Source of the DNA: Xylocopa sonorina
Taxonomy: Eukaryota > Arthropoda > Insecta > Hymenoptera > Apidae
Assembly (NCBI RefSeq): GCF_050948175.1
Contig: NC_135198.1
Coordinates: forward strand, 5,841,001-5,905,000
Reading direction: 5' to 3'
Length of the DNA: 64,000 nucleotides
Part shown: positions 36,165 to 47,079 of the stretch, in pieces
Numbering within the stretch: the stretch's first letter is position 1
Layout of the letters: each line of letters begins with the position of its first letter
Notes under the pieces: generated by a model
What the model was told of the DNA's origin: nothing
Database searches by the model: none
The model's input: only the letters and a program-made list of their open reading frames with translations
Position numbers and translations under genes: made by a program

Positions 36165-38770
36165 TCTTCCATGCTGCATCTTCCATGCAAAATTGCTTCC
36201 TGTAACGATTGCACGGTTTGCGCAATGCACGCTACTCATCTCAGTTCAGGGGTTCAGGTGTTAGTCTTTCTTCCTACGTTCTCGTCTTGCGACGGATAAA
36301 ATTGCCTGCAATTTTTCCAATTTTTCACTTGAACACAAACATTTTTAGAACTTCTAGGAGATTCAGCTGAAATTTAAAAAGAAGAAAGAGGATCGATGAC
36401 ATTGTAAAATTGGAAACTAAGACGGATCTGCAAATGTATGCTCGACAGAAAATTTGAAATATAAGTACCATTTTTTTTAATGGTAAAAACCTTTTGTAAA
36501 CGCGACACAATGTCCACGTACACTTTACTAACTTCCAAGGTACATTCTTCTTCAGAATAATACATGAAACACAATTTTGTTCTTCTTTCTTTTCATCATA
36601 TTTTGATCAGCTTTTCAATTTTCCATCAAAGTTTACCAAAGCTCCAGCACAAAAAACCGGAGACTTTAGAAACCCCGTGACCGCTTTCGACATATTCGCA
36701 GCAGTTCGTGTACATCATTCAAGACGCTATGAATGTATCCTCCAACACCGCGAGTTGCTATCAGTTAACGACGTCCGCGATGTTTTCACGACGGCAATGC
36801 CACGCGAAAAGTTAGTCAAAATGTGCACGTATTATTGCATAATCGTTATTTCCGTAATGGCGAGAAGTCTTGAGACGAAAGTTCTTTACCGCCAGCAGGA
36901 GTTCCGCTCTTGCACAACCGCCAGACGGAAGCCCTTCCGGATGCCACTGTTTGCATGTAAAACTTTTTAAAAGAATGTCCGTAAACAGTCTGCATTTCAT
37001 ACTGCTCGCAGAAAAGAAGACGAAGATGGGCCTGCGGAAGGGACGGTTAAACTCCACCGTTTTATCCCTCGTCTGTTTGTTTCGTCGAAACTTTCGTTCT
37101 GCTCCCTAGCCGATTTATCGATTACGCTTCGCCTTGCGCTCGTTTTCAATCGATAAAAGTAAGCCAAGGATATTTATGCAGGACGATTGTAAATATTAAT
37201 AACGCACTTAATGATGCTTGCTTTCTCTTATTCCGTTTTGCACAACACTTTGCAAGAAATAAAAAGGAAAGTTTGACCGTTCGAGTGTCTCGAATACTAT
37301 CATACGTTAGAAAAATATTAGAGTAAATAAAATTATATAAAAAAACTGGATCATAGAATATTCTTAAACATTATTACTTTAACTTTTCTGTTACTAAGTG
37401 AACACTTAGAACTGTGAAAAATGAACAATTACTGTTTGCTTCGTGTTATCCATTAAACATTGAAAGGTTAACCAGCAATTCGAAACGCATGATTACGATT
37501 AAAACGCAAAACTCCACACATTTGACAATTAATTTCTCGTTTAACAATAACCAGAGCAGAATTCTCAGCGTGACGTACCTTTAAGAATGACTCGAGCAAG
37601 AGAGACGTTGGCTGAAGAAAAAGTTACATCGAGTTTCACCGTTTACGCGGTAATATCGCGATTATGCATGCCGTGAATCAAAAATTCCTTCAAACGGTAT
37701 AATTTCCGCGAATAATACCCTGCTCGCCTACCGCACGTTTCATTATTCCGAAACTTAGGAGCTTTGCTGAACTCCGGTAGGCATCGCGGTGAACGAGCAA
37801 CTCCGAGCAAAGAATAGCAAAGGAGGGAAAGAAACCGGGCGTACTCTAAGTCGCCGCCTCGAACTAGTTTTTCAAATATTTCTCTGATGATCTGGCCCGC
37901 GAGAAAGTTTCCAAGCCAGACACCCGTATGAGCGAACATAATCAACGGAGAGTTCAGCAGTCGTAACTTCAGTCGTTTCTTCCCACTGATGAATATGCAT
38001 GTCACTCTGAGGGATGAAACGATTGATTTAACTTGCAGTTTAGTGCATCAAACTGTTTTACTTCGCGTGATAATAGTTTTATTTTGTGCATACGAAAAAT
38101 TTATGCCGCACGTGCGAAAAAAGCCATTCAATATTTATGTTACGTAGAACTGTATCGAGTAAAAAAGATTAAATAATATAAATAACGATTAAGTGATAAT
38201 TAAATGGGATAATCACAGAAAGCCATTTTTTTTATTCTCTCTTTAAGAAGTCTTAATTAATACTGTACGATGACATAAAGTCTAAGTTAATAATTCCTTT
38301 TATTTCACTTGTTTATCAAAATTGCAATATATATCGTAGTTAACCTTTTCAGACGCATTTATAATTTCATCTAAAAAGCACCTAATATTAAAAATTGCCT
38401 TTCTTTAGTTGATACATAGATTAAGAATAATTGATATATTTTAGGCATTTGGTATTTTATTTATCAAATATCAACGATAAAGAATCTTAACACATCAAAG
38501 ACAATGCTACAATACTTACAAACAAAAGACCATCAAGTAGAATAAAACATTATCAGCACTGCCGTACATTTTTCTATTTTCCTTTACAATATTTATTTCT
38601 AATTCCCAACTATTCCAATTAACTAACTACACCTCAACCCTTTTCCTCTCGTCCTTTCTAACTTCCTCGACGAAATATACCACTAATCACAGCCAAATAG
38701 TTCAACAATCGTTTGTACCTCAAAATCATTCCATTCATTATGCTCCTATATTTTAAAATTAAAACAAATG
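36165..38770. other. mostly AT-rich non-coding stretch
   Basis: A small direct repeat ATCTTCCATGC occurs twice at about 36165-36187. A hairpin with a T-loop lies at 36466-36485 (TACCATT and AATGGTA). GC-richer patches occur at 36660-37130 and 37600-38010, with frames on both strands (36677-36970 and 36870-37109 on plus; 36812-37057 and 37643-38005 on minus) that are unrecognisable. 38040-38700 is plain AT-rich DNA. Confidence 0.5.
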
Positions 38771-39240
38771 CAACAAAACCAGAGAAAAAGAAGGAAGCTC
38801 GAATCAGGAGCGTTCCTCGCGACACGTCGGCCAAGTTCACGTTTAAGGTCAGGGTAGGTGCCATTGCGAGCGCTGTCGCGAGCTCGACTCAGGAGCCAGA
38901 GCCGCGAGGGCCATCTCGTCTCCTTCATCAAGCAGGCACTCCGAGACTCCCACGTGTTTCGTAATTATTTCACGTGGTGCCGGCAGCAGCTTCAATTAAT
39001 TGCGAGCCGAAACGAAAGGAGAACGGGCGCGGTGCTTTAATAATGCGACATCGTACCAGCCCCTTCTAGCCATTTGCTTTTTCTTCCCCTCTCGACGCGT
39101 ATTACGCGTACGCGTATACGTGTCCCGCTGACGGACATCAGAGGCGAACTTTCGAGCCACCCCCTCGTAAGGGCAAACGGAGTTAACGGCTGCTAAAAAA
39201 TAGAACGATCGGTAAAACAATGCGGTTTCGAGTCGAATAC
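38771..39240. other. GC-rich block with paired E-boxes
   Basis: CpG-rich with frames open on both strands (38713-38964 and 38858-39040 on plus; 38746-38931 and 38996-39220 on minus), none recognisable. Contains two CACGTG motifs listed separately and the near-palindromic CGCGTATTACGCGTACGCG around 39097-39115. Confidence 0.45.
38951..38976. promoter_or_regulatory. two CACGTG E-boxes 20 bp apart
   Basis: CACGTG occurs at 38951-38956 and 38971-38976, two helical turns apart, with a homeodomain-type TAATTA core between them (38962-38967) and another (AATTAAT) about 20 bases downstream. CACGTG is the core bound by bHLH factors such as Myc/Max or Clock/Cycle in insects. Binding is not shown, and CACGTG is fairly frequent in this window. 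Confidence 0.25.
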
Positions 39241-39590
39241 GTGTCTCTTTCTATTCGCGATCGATTGTTAATCATTTTGTTTGATATTATCGAGCAACGC
39301 GATACAGAGGTACCGTTTCGATGGTCGTTGGTAAGGTGAACTTTTTATAGCGAACGAAATCGAAGATAGAACGGTGAAATTGAAATGATTTTCAACTAGG
39401 AAGTTTCCAAAAATGAAGAAGCGAGGGCTTGGATGTTATTCCACTTTTATATGTTTGCTTAGAACATTCTTGTATTTTGTTTCGTGAGAAAAATCTAAAA
39501 TGGTCAACGATCGCTATCCTATTTATTTCCATGAAACTAAAAATAAATAATAATGCCAATATCAAAGTACAAAAAGAGAACTGCTCTCTA
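39241..39590. other. AT-rich stretch
   Basis: AT-rich. The frame starting at 39429 (+) extends into the following repeat array and is not credible as a gene. Confidence 0.55.
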
Positions 39591-39900
39591 ATTTACAATC
39601 ATTGGAAATTGAAATCCTACTTTGAACGGATACATCGTGCTCATTTACAATCATTAGAAATTAAAATATTACTACGGACGAACAGGTACCTAGAAACGTG
39701 TACTCTTCTTATTTGCAATCATTAGAAATTAAAATATTATTTTGAACGAAGAAGTCCGTCGGAGCGTGTATTCCTCTCATTTGCAATCATTAGAAATTAA
39801 AATATTACTTGGACCAAGCAACTCTCTGTCGTTACGTGTATTCTTCTTCTTGGCAATCGGTACGGAATTAAAATATTACTGGGACGCGCATCGGTCCCGT
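39591..39900. repeat. tandem array, five units of 52-72 bp
   Basis: Units start at 39591, 39643, 39711, 39779 and about 39850. Each opens with ATTTRCAATCATTRGAAATT or a variant, continues with AAAATATTA, and ends with a more variable CGTGTA-TTCTTCTT part. The first half of each unit is conserved while the second half diverges. Spacing is 52, 68, 68 and about 71 bases. Non-coding. Confidence 0.85.
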
Positions 39901-40637
39901 TTAGAAACGGCATAAATGAAAAAGTACTCCCGACGAGGGGCTCTGATGAAACATGTATTTCTTCAAAAGTAATCAACGGAATGCCTTTGGTTACCTTGGC
40001 TTTGTAAACTCATTGACGCGAGAGAAACACTTGTAATCAAGGTTAGAAACGGAAGGTGGGATTAAAGAACGTGTCGCGAGGGGGAAAGGGAGACGGAAAG
40101 CAGGGTGCTGGGGCGCGGTGCGAGGGAAACGGAGAAGCTTTAACCTCTATGGAGGATTTCGATGGATTTAAAGTGTCCGACACGTGAATAGGGGTTCGCA
40201 ATGCTCACCTGGTGCCAGCGATTTCGCCGCTCATCATGCGACATCAAGTGAGCTTACGAGATTAACCGGTTCATGCTGCAGACGGCTACTTCTCTGGTTT
40301 ATAGTCTTCCGCCGTCCAGCGTGTGGATTTCTGGAAATTCCCCAAATTTACATGCTGCAGATCTGAAGTTTGTTCAACACCATCAAATTTCCTCGGGGGT
40401 TTGTCTATCAAATTACGTGGCAACGGGTGTCGGAGGGAATCGACTCAATTTAGCAGTCGCGAATTGTGTTTAACAATTTCTCTGTTTTACTTCGCTAGTG
40501 CTTTGCGTCTGTGTTGATTAACGAGCTTGAAAAAATAATGAAACCTTCTCAGCTACTCATGCGAGTCATTTCACAGAAACGTTTCAATTATTCAATCAAC
40601 GACTGAATCGCAATTATTCTAACTGCAATTTGATATC
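39901..40637. other. mixed non-coding stretch
   Basis: GC-richer around 40050-40330. CAG followed by GTGAGC on the minus strand near 40206-40214 is a good donor match without a supported exon. Three overlapping plus-strand frames (40184-40366, 40273-40473 and 40323-40517) are unrecognisable. Confidence 0.45.
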
Positions 40638-41021
40638 TGATCTTTTAGCCAAAATTAAGAAATTGATAGAAAATAGTGTAAATATTTAAAAGTTTCGTGA
40701 AAGTTTCAAGAAAGCTATCTGTAATAGCTATCAATTTTCCTAGACACAGAAATCTGGCGATACATCAGCATGGACGATCGAAGGGAAACAATCGAAAGTT
40801 TTCTGTCGACGATCCGATACATTCGAGCATGACCTTTTAGCCAAAATTAAGAAATTAATAGAAAATAGTGTAAATATTTAAAAGTTTCGTGAAAGTTTCA
40901 AGAAAGCTATCTGTAATGGCTATCAATTTTCCAAGACACAGAAATCTGGCGATACATCAGCATGGACGATCGAAGGGAAACAATCGAAAGTTTTCTGTCG
41001 ACGATCCGATACATTCGAGCA
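40638..41021. repeat. tandem duplication, two copies of 192 bp
   Basis: Copies 40638-40829 and 40830-41021 are directly adjacent, equal in length and differ at only a few bases. This is the cleanest and probably youngest duplication in the window. 192 is a multiple of three and twice the 96-bp period near 20.8 kb, but the sequences are unrelated. No frame covers both copies. Confidence 0.95.
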
Positions 41022-41830
41022 CTTTGCATTCTTCTGGCCGTCGAAGGGGTCGTAAAGTGGTCCGATAGGGGCGCGATATATTAACAATTTGGCGAAAGGA
41101 CGGCTCTTGACACCGGCCAGCAATACTTTAATCGCGAATCGAGGAGAGCCGGCGCAGTGTCCTTTTTCGAGACTTTAGACGCCATAAAACAGCGTGATGT
41201 AGTGTCGGAGACACCACTGACAAAGGTACGGCACCCAGGGGCCCGGAAAAGCTATAAGTGAGTGCTCAGCCGCAGGCATTCTCGATCCTCCAAGCTATCC
41301 CCTACCAGCTTTTCCTCGCAATTTCTACCTACCACTATCCCCCTTCAACCCCTTCGTACTTCGTTCGCGCGAAACTCTTCCACCCTTAACCCATCCTCGA
41401 GGAACCTCGAAACCGATAGGGATCTTCGGACCATAACCCGCTCACTTCTCTGGTTATCCCCAGCGACTACCAGCAGGAAAATCCTTCGTGACATAGAGCA
41501 TGATTTTATGTGTCCTATCTAGGAGCTCTTTCCAACCCCCTCGCCACACCCCCCGTCGCCTTATCGGTGACCATTCTTTCTTTATTTTTCCCAGCTGTAT
41601 CTGCCGTTTCGCCCGTATACGGGTTATCTTTCGGGTTATTGATTGGTTTTGCGTTCGACGCGTCAGCTCTCGAGGGTCCCGAAATTAGTACGGGTACTTA
41701 GCAGGTTACGGAAATGCTTTCGAATCGATGGAAACGATCTTGCGTGTAACGTTGGAAGGATTTTGCGAAGTATAAATGTGACTAGAAACTTGCGTGCCAA
41801 GAGTAACAAGTTTTTAAGAGTATATTGATA
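41022..41830. other. GC-richer block after the 192-bp duplication
   Basis: Pyrimidine-rich on the plus strand at 41260-41600. Overlapping plus-strand frames at 41262-41522, 41500-41688, 41510-41701 and 41643-41828 are Ser/Arg/Leu-rich without domains. No promoter pair found. Confidence 0.45.
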
Positions 41831-43240
41831 CTGGTCGATGTTAGTTTTATGAAATGTTTATGTAGTAGATGGAAAAATGAGAAGTTTGATTTGAAGTTAC
41901 CGATGGGAGCATTTTTGAGAAAGTTCGAAGCGTAAACTTAAGTAGAATTTTCCATGAAAGTCATTGAAAATTGCCAGTTTTGAAAATCGAAATACTATAA
42001 ACATTTCAAGTGAAATCTCAAATGCAAAATAGAAAAATGAATCACTTAGCATAAAATAATCCATATTCAGTTTGCAAAGCTGGCGTAGCTTAAAGAACAA
42101 TTCTCAAAGTATCTACAAATATACTAAAAAATATAATAAGCAAAATTGTTACGGTTCTTGCTGAAAGTTTTACTATTACATACCAGAAGAAGCTGTAACG
42201 ATACGTCGAAAGAAAGAACGATATGGGATACGTGTCACGAGTCACCTGAGAAAGGGAAGAATTTGGTCATCCGAGTTATGGAGCAACGGTGAGCATTAAG
42301 GATTGGAGTAGACACGAGTGGAGTGTGCATTAAGGGGTGATTGAGAGAGAAACGTGCGGGAAGGGATCCGTGCAAGGGGGTAAAAAGCGTGTACACACCC
42401 GCGAGAGTGGCAAAGACGCAGGTACGTTATACGTGTAGATGCCACGTGCTGGTAGTCTTTCCGTTTCGAAACGCAAGAACTTCTTAGAAGAGTGGCTGTC
42501 AAAGGGGTTGAACGGGTAAAGAAGTAAAGGAGCACGGTCGGCTAGAAGGCAAGAGGAGTAGAGGCCAAGAGCCGAGGGATAGAGGCGTAAAGAGAAGGTC
42601 CCGAGGGGGGTTCGAAAACCAAGATGAAATCGTAGTCGCGCAGCGAGAAGCCAAATTTTCCGCGTTCTTGAACCTCAAGTTCGATAATTCTTACAACGCG
42701 ATTTCCACCCTTTTAAGTCGACCTTAAGGTTTCGTCCGGTGAAGTCACCCTTTTGATCTTGAAGCCAATGGCTAAACACTGTCTCTAGCTCACCAACACC
42801 TTCCTTCCTTCGATGTATCTATTCGAAAATCCAATTCTCTTGGCTAACACCAAGGAAAGAACGTCGAGGAAACCTTGCAGAGCTTTACGTTACTTTATTT
42901 TATTATTATTTTTCAACCATCTGTCGTATGGTTGTGTTTTGAAATAAAGATTATTGCACAAACATGGAAGTAAATGCTGACTTTTCAAAGCTTGATATTA
43001 GAAGTTTTAGCTAAAGAATATTTTTTGCTATTTTTATTAATCAAATTTCTCTTATTCAGACAACTGAGCATTATTAGAACTCTCATTTAGTTAACTGGAT
43101 ACGTATAGTACACTTTCTTGCGAATAAAATGAACATTTACCCTTTTCACTGTTCGAAATAAAAGCTAGAAGAAAATGAACGCTTTGTACCAAATGTTCAG
43201 AGAAGAATAGACATTTTTATCGATCCTTATCGTGCACGCG
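41831..43240. other. mixed stretch with a purine-rich block and a donor match
   Basis: AT-rich at 41831-42200 and 42890-43240. At 42230-42640 the plus strand is purine-rich and contains CAG followed by GTACGT (junction 42421/42422), a strong donor motif with no linked frame. The minus frame 42296-42535 is unrecognisable. Confidence 0.45.
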
Positions 43241-43640
43241 CAATTTCAACTCTCGACCGCGAGGCAAACAGAACGCGAATAATTTCTGCCGCGAGTTACC
43301 TCTTTATTATTCCCCAGGTTTTAAATGGAGAGGAGAGGGGGATTAAGGGTTGAGGGCCATAATCCTTGGTGCATCTCTGTCGCTAATATTTTGAAGTTAG
43401 TCCGACACATCTTTCCCCCTGGATGCTACCCTCCGCGTTCTCCCGGCCTCTCCAGTCCATGAACTCTAGAGAACGCATCGATCCACCGAATTAGTGTTTT
43501 ATTTCCAGGGCTTCTCCTAAGCTCTCGCTTTAATTTTCTACCTGAAAAAATCCTTAGTTTCGCAGCCCCTCGTGATCTCTTCTTCATGCGAGACTCGCCC
43601 CCGGAATAATTCGATAAAACGAGTTTTTCACGCTAGACAA
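43241..43640. other. GC-richer block, nothing recognised
   Basis: CpG-containing block with a short purine-rich tract at 43328-43345 (GGAGAGGAGAGGGGG-like). No frame of note except the start of 43572-43772 (+), which is unrecognisable. Confidence 0.5.
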
Positions 43641-46607
43641 AGTGCAAACCGTTATTATAATGAAGTTTATCTTTGTTATATACACGCGCACCGATCTTTT
43701 TCTATTTACGCTCTCGCGTTATCCTTTCACGAGGTTAACTGTATGTACAATTATTACACTCGCGTGAAGTAACGAGATAATTGTAGTGATAGTGTTAATT
43801 TTATTTGTAACGACACAACGTTACTTTTATATTCGTTCAAATATCTAATACTTCGTCGCATAGAGATTTTTATATTTTAAATTTATTATAGATAAATCTT
43901 GTAGAAAATTTCTCTACTCAAGTTTATCAGAATTTCAACGTACGATCTTAAATTGCGCGCAAAATTCGTTCAGCAGACAATTTAATTTAATTTTATATTA
44001 CTGGATTGAAAGTGTTTTCCTTCGAAATTAAAAGTTTCGCTTGTTACACACGCGCTGCTGATACTCACAGAGAATTTACATATGTACACTTTTCTTTAGC
44101 AGTTTTTTAATAAGGTACAGTTAATCAAAATTTAGAGAGTACATACTTTTTTATTATAAAATACATATCGTACGAAATATTACTTTACTATTCGTTCGAA
44201 ATTTTAAAAATTGCCTACAGCTGTTGAACGTAACTGTGTAATACACAGCAGTGAAAAGATATCTAATGCAAGTAGTTAATGTCGAGTGTATCAAAGTTCT
44301 TAGAAAACCCTTCTCAGATGCAGTCTTCTAATTTAACGAGGTCATCGGTACCTATATTGATGGTGAATCATGTAAATCTATTTGCCTCTAAGTATGTTAC
44401 TTATCGCCTGCCACGTGTGGTCTGCTTCCATTGCATTTACCACGTCTGGCTATGATACTCATGCATCGTGTTACTTCAATTCATTAGACCTACCTGCATT
44501 CGACACTTACTTCCATCAAGAAAAATCTAATTTTCAAATATATTTATTATCTTCTTGCATAAATGGCAAACATCGAATTGTATTCTTCTATTTCAACGTG
44601 TACAACATTGAAAATATAGTGATATGTTTGCTTATTAACAATTATTGCAATAGAATAATTGAGTGACGTTTGATTGAAATAAAATGCGACACAAGCTGCA
44701 TAAAACCTTATTCATAAATGCGTATAAATTCCTCGAGGATCGAGATGAAAAGAAGCCAATTCGAGAATTGACGTAAATTTTTGTAAATCAGTTTAACAAT
44801 CGACTTTCACCGCGAAGATTTAACCCTATCGCGATACGAATTTCCAACCGCGTAATTAGAGCAGGAAGACGTATGTACTTGACAGTTGATAACGTTGTAT
44901 CAGTTTAGAGCGGCAACTTGAAACTATAAATACGTGCAGTTTGATGCTGAACGTAACTCAGGGGACGGTAGAGCGCTCGGCTGTGCGTGAAACTACGAAA
45001 CTACCGGCGATTGATAGTAATTACCGTGGATTATTGTGACTGTGATTTATACAGAAAGCTGAAATTACCCTTCAATTACCATTTGCTTCGTACGCAATTT
45101 CGAGCGGCGTTGATTAATGACACGGTGGATGGGCTCTGCGGGCATCGATGCCGGTAACGATGGACACAAACGAAACTGTTGCGCGAAAACACTGCCGAAT
45201 CGTACCAGATTGCGTATCAATTTTCGCGTTTCCTATCGTCGACCCTCGAAAATCTCTTCTGTCGAGCCACAGCTCTGACTTAACGACGATGAACGCACGA
45301 CTTTCTGAATTACTTTCTCTCTTAAACAGTAAGAGGGAAAGTACAATTATTATAAAAGTTAATACAAAAGAATACAGAAAAGAAATATATAAAAGAGTAT
45401 AGAAAGAATATAGAAGAATACAGTGCGAATAATCTCTAATGATTTGGCTTGAAACGAACAGGAAATATCATTTTGCGAAAGCTAAGTGCGAGTCGCGCGA
45501 AGGTACTTTATAATTCAATAACAACAACGTTTCCGGGAGAAATGCGACTATTCTGCTCCATTTTATTCATAGAATGCATTCAAAGTTCGTCCCTCTTTAC
45601 CTCTTAAACCAGAATTTTACGCTGAAACTTTCCCTGTTCTTCTCTAACTTTAGATTACCCGAAAGTTGCCGCTTGTGTATGGATTCATTGAACTAGTTTC
45701 TGCCTTCTGATAAATTCGAGACAGGCATTCTGATTTTAGTTGTTACGCTATATAAAGGGCTCGAGGTGAAATTGAAAAAGGACTGAAGAATTTTTTTCAA
45801 TATTCTTGCATCGATCTTCGTACAAACGAAATTCATGCTTCGATACTGCGACCCTTTCATTTGTTTTAACAAGCTGCAAGCATAACAAAAAAATCTGCGT
45901 ATACAATAGTTTAATAAAATAGTCAAAGTAAAACACTCTTCTATTTACTTTCTGTATTCGAATAAACAGAGTTAATATTTCAATTGAACCTCGATGTTCG
46001 TAACTAGAATTACAAAAGTCTGCATTATTTAAACAAAGGACACATTTAAATCGTGAAACAGTGAGATTAAGCGTTATCAATGAAGAATAAAGCTGGTCGA
46101 AGGACACGAGGCTGGCTACCCTTGGAACTACCGTGCTCCCTGAACGTGTAAAGTCTGATTAATTCAAGCGAAGCTTTGTTCGAGCCGGCCAATGAGTTTC
46201 CTTCATGGAGAAATAATTGTCGTCCTTAATAGAACCAGCCAAAATATACGAGGAAAAGTTAGCCGGGCATTACAGGGTGAACGTGCCCCGCGTAAGATGA
46301 TTAAAGCAAATGGAAACTTGTTGCAGTGGGTCTTAGAGTCACCGTGCTAAAGTTCGTGCCACCAAACCAACGGCCGAGTTAATCATGCGAGGCTGCCACG
46401 GTTCGACGAACAGGAACACCAGCCGTGCTTTTTGTCGCGAATTGGTTTCAGTTGAGAATCAATTACAGCCGGACCGATTATCGAATCGACGATCCAAATA
46501 TAACGAAGATCGACGAACTTTTTGACGATCTGCTTTTATTTGTTCGAATCGCGTTGCATTGTTGCATTGTAATTCTCTGAGCGACTTGGGGGTCTATAGA
46601 ATCGAAA
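43641..46607. other. mostly AT-rich non-coding stretch
   Basis: Two isolated TATA motifs were noted: TATAAATA at 44925-44932, whose nearest TCA lies too far away (35 bases), and TATATAAAGG at 45749-45758 with no Initiator. Frames at 44382-44666 and 45148-45402 (+) and 45693-46107 (-) are unrecognisable. GC-richer DNA at 46100-46470 leads up to the minisatellite. Confidence 0.5.
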
Positions 46608-47079
46608 ATGCAAGGTTTCCAAGCGCAAGTTTTCCAAGCGTAAGCTTTCTAAGCGCAAGATTTACAAATGCAAACTTTCTAAAGGCAAGTTTTCCAAACG
46701 TAAGCTTTCCAAGCGCAATATTTACAAGTGCAAATTTTGTAAAAGTAAGTTTTCCAAGCGCAAGCTTTCTAAACGCAAGTTTTCCAAACGCAGGTGTTCC
46801 AATCACAAGTTTACCAAGCGCAAGCTTTCTAAATGCAAGTTTTCTAAACGCGAATTTTCCAAGCGCAAGTGTTCCAATCGCAAGATTTCCAAGCGCAAAC
46901 TTTCCAAACACAATTTTTCCAAACGCAATTTTTCCAAGCGCAAGTATTCCAATCGCAAGTTTTCCAAGCGCAACTTTTACAAGTGAGAATTTTCTAGATG
47001 TTAATTTTCCAAGCACAAGTTCTCCAAGTGCCCACAACATGAAAAACTCAACATTTCTAAGCGCAATTTTTCTGAGCGC
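46608..47079. repeat. 15-bp minisatellite, about 28 units
   Basis: Repeats of a TTTCCAAGCGCAAGT-like unit run from 46608 to about 47032, with two more degenerate units at 47050-47079. Spacing stays at exactly 15 bases throughout despite many substitutions, so three frames stay open: plus 46559-47086 (175 codons from a non-ATG start), a Lys/Arg-rich plus frame, and minus 46594-47142 (182 codons). The plus frame reads as [S/N]A[S/N]F[P/L] units, resembling the A-(D/N)-(L/F)-X-X pentapeptide-repeat pattern, and the minus frame as LALGK-like units. Its main plus-frame codons are all two or more changes from a stop, so openness is not evidence of selection. Taken as a minisatellite; expression untested. 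Confidence 0.9.

Noticed and set aside
39591..39900. Possible CRISPR-like array
   Set aside because: Only five units, imperfect and of uneven length, in eukaryotic-looking DNA; a simple tandem repeat explains it.
45749..45758. Strong isolated TATA box TATATAAAGG
   Set aside because: No Initiator-like sequence lies 25-32 bases downstream.
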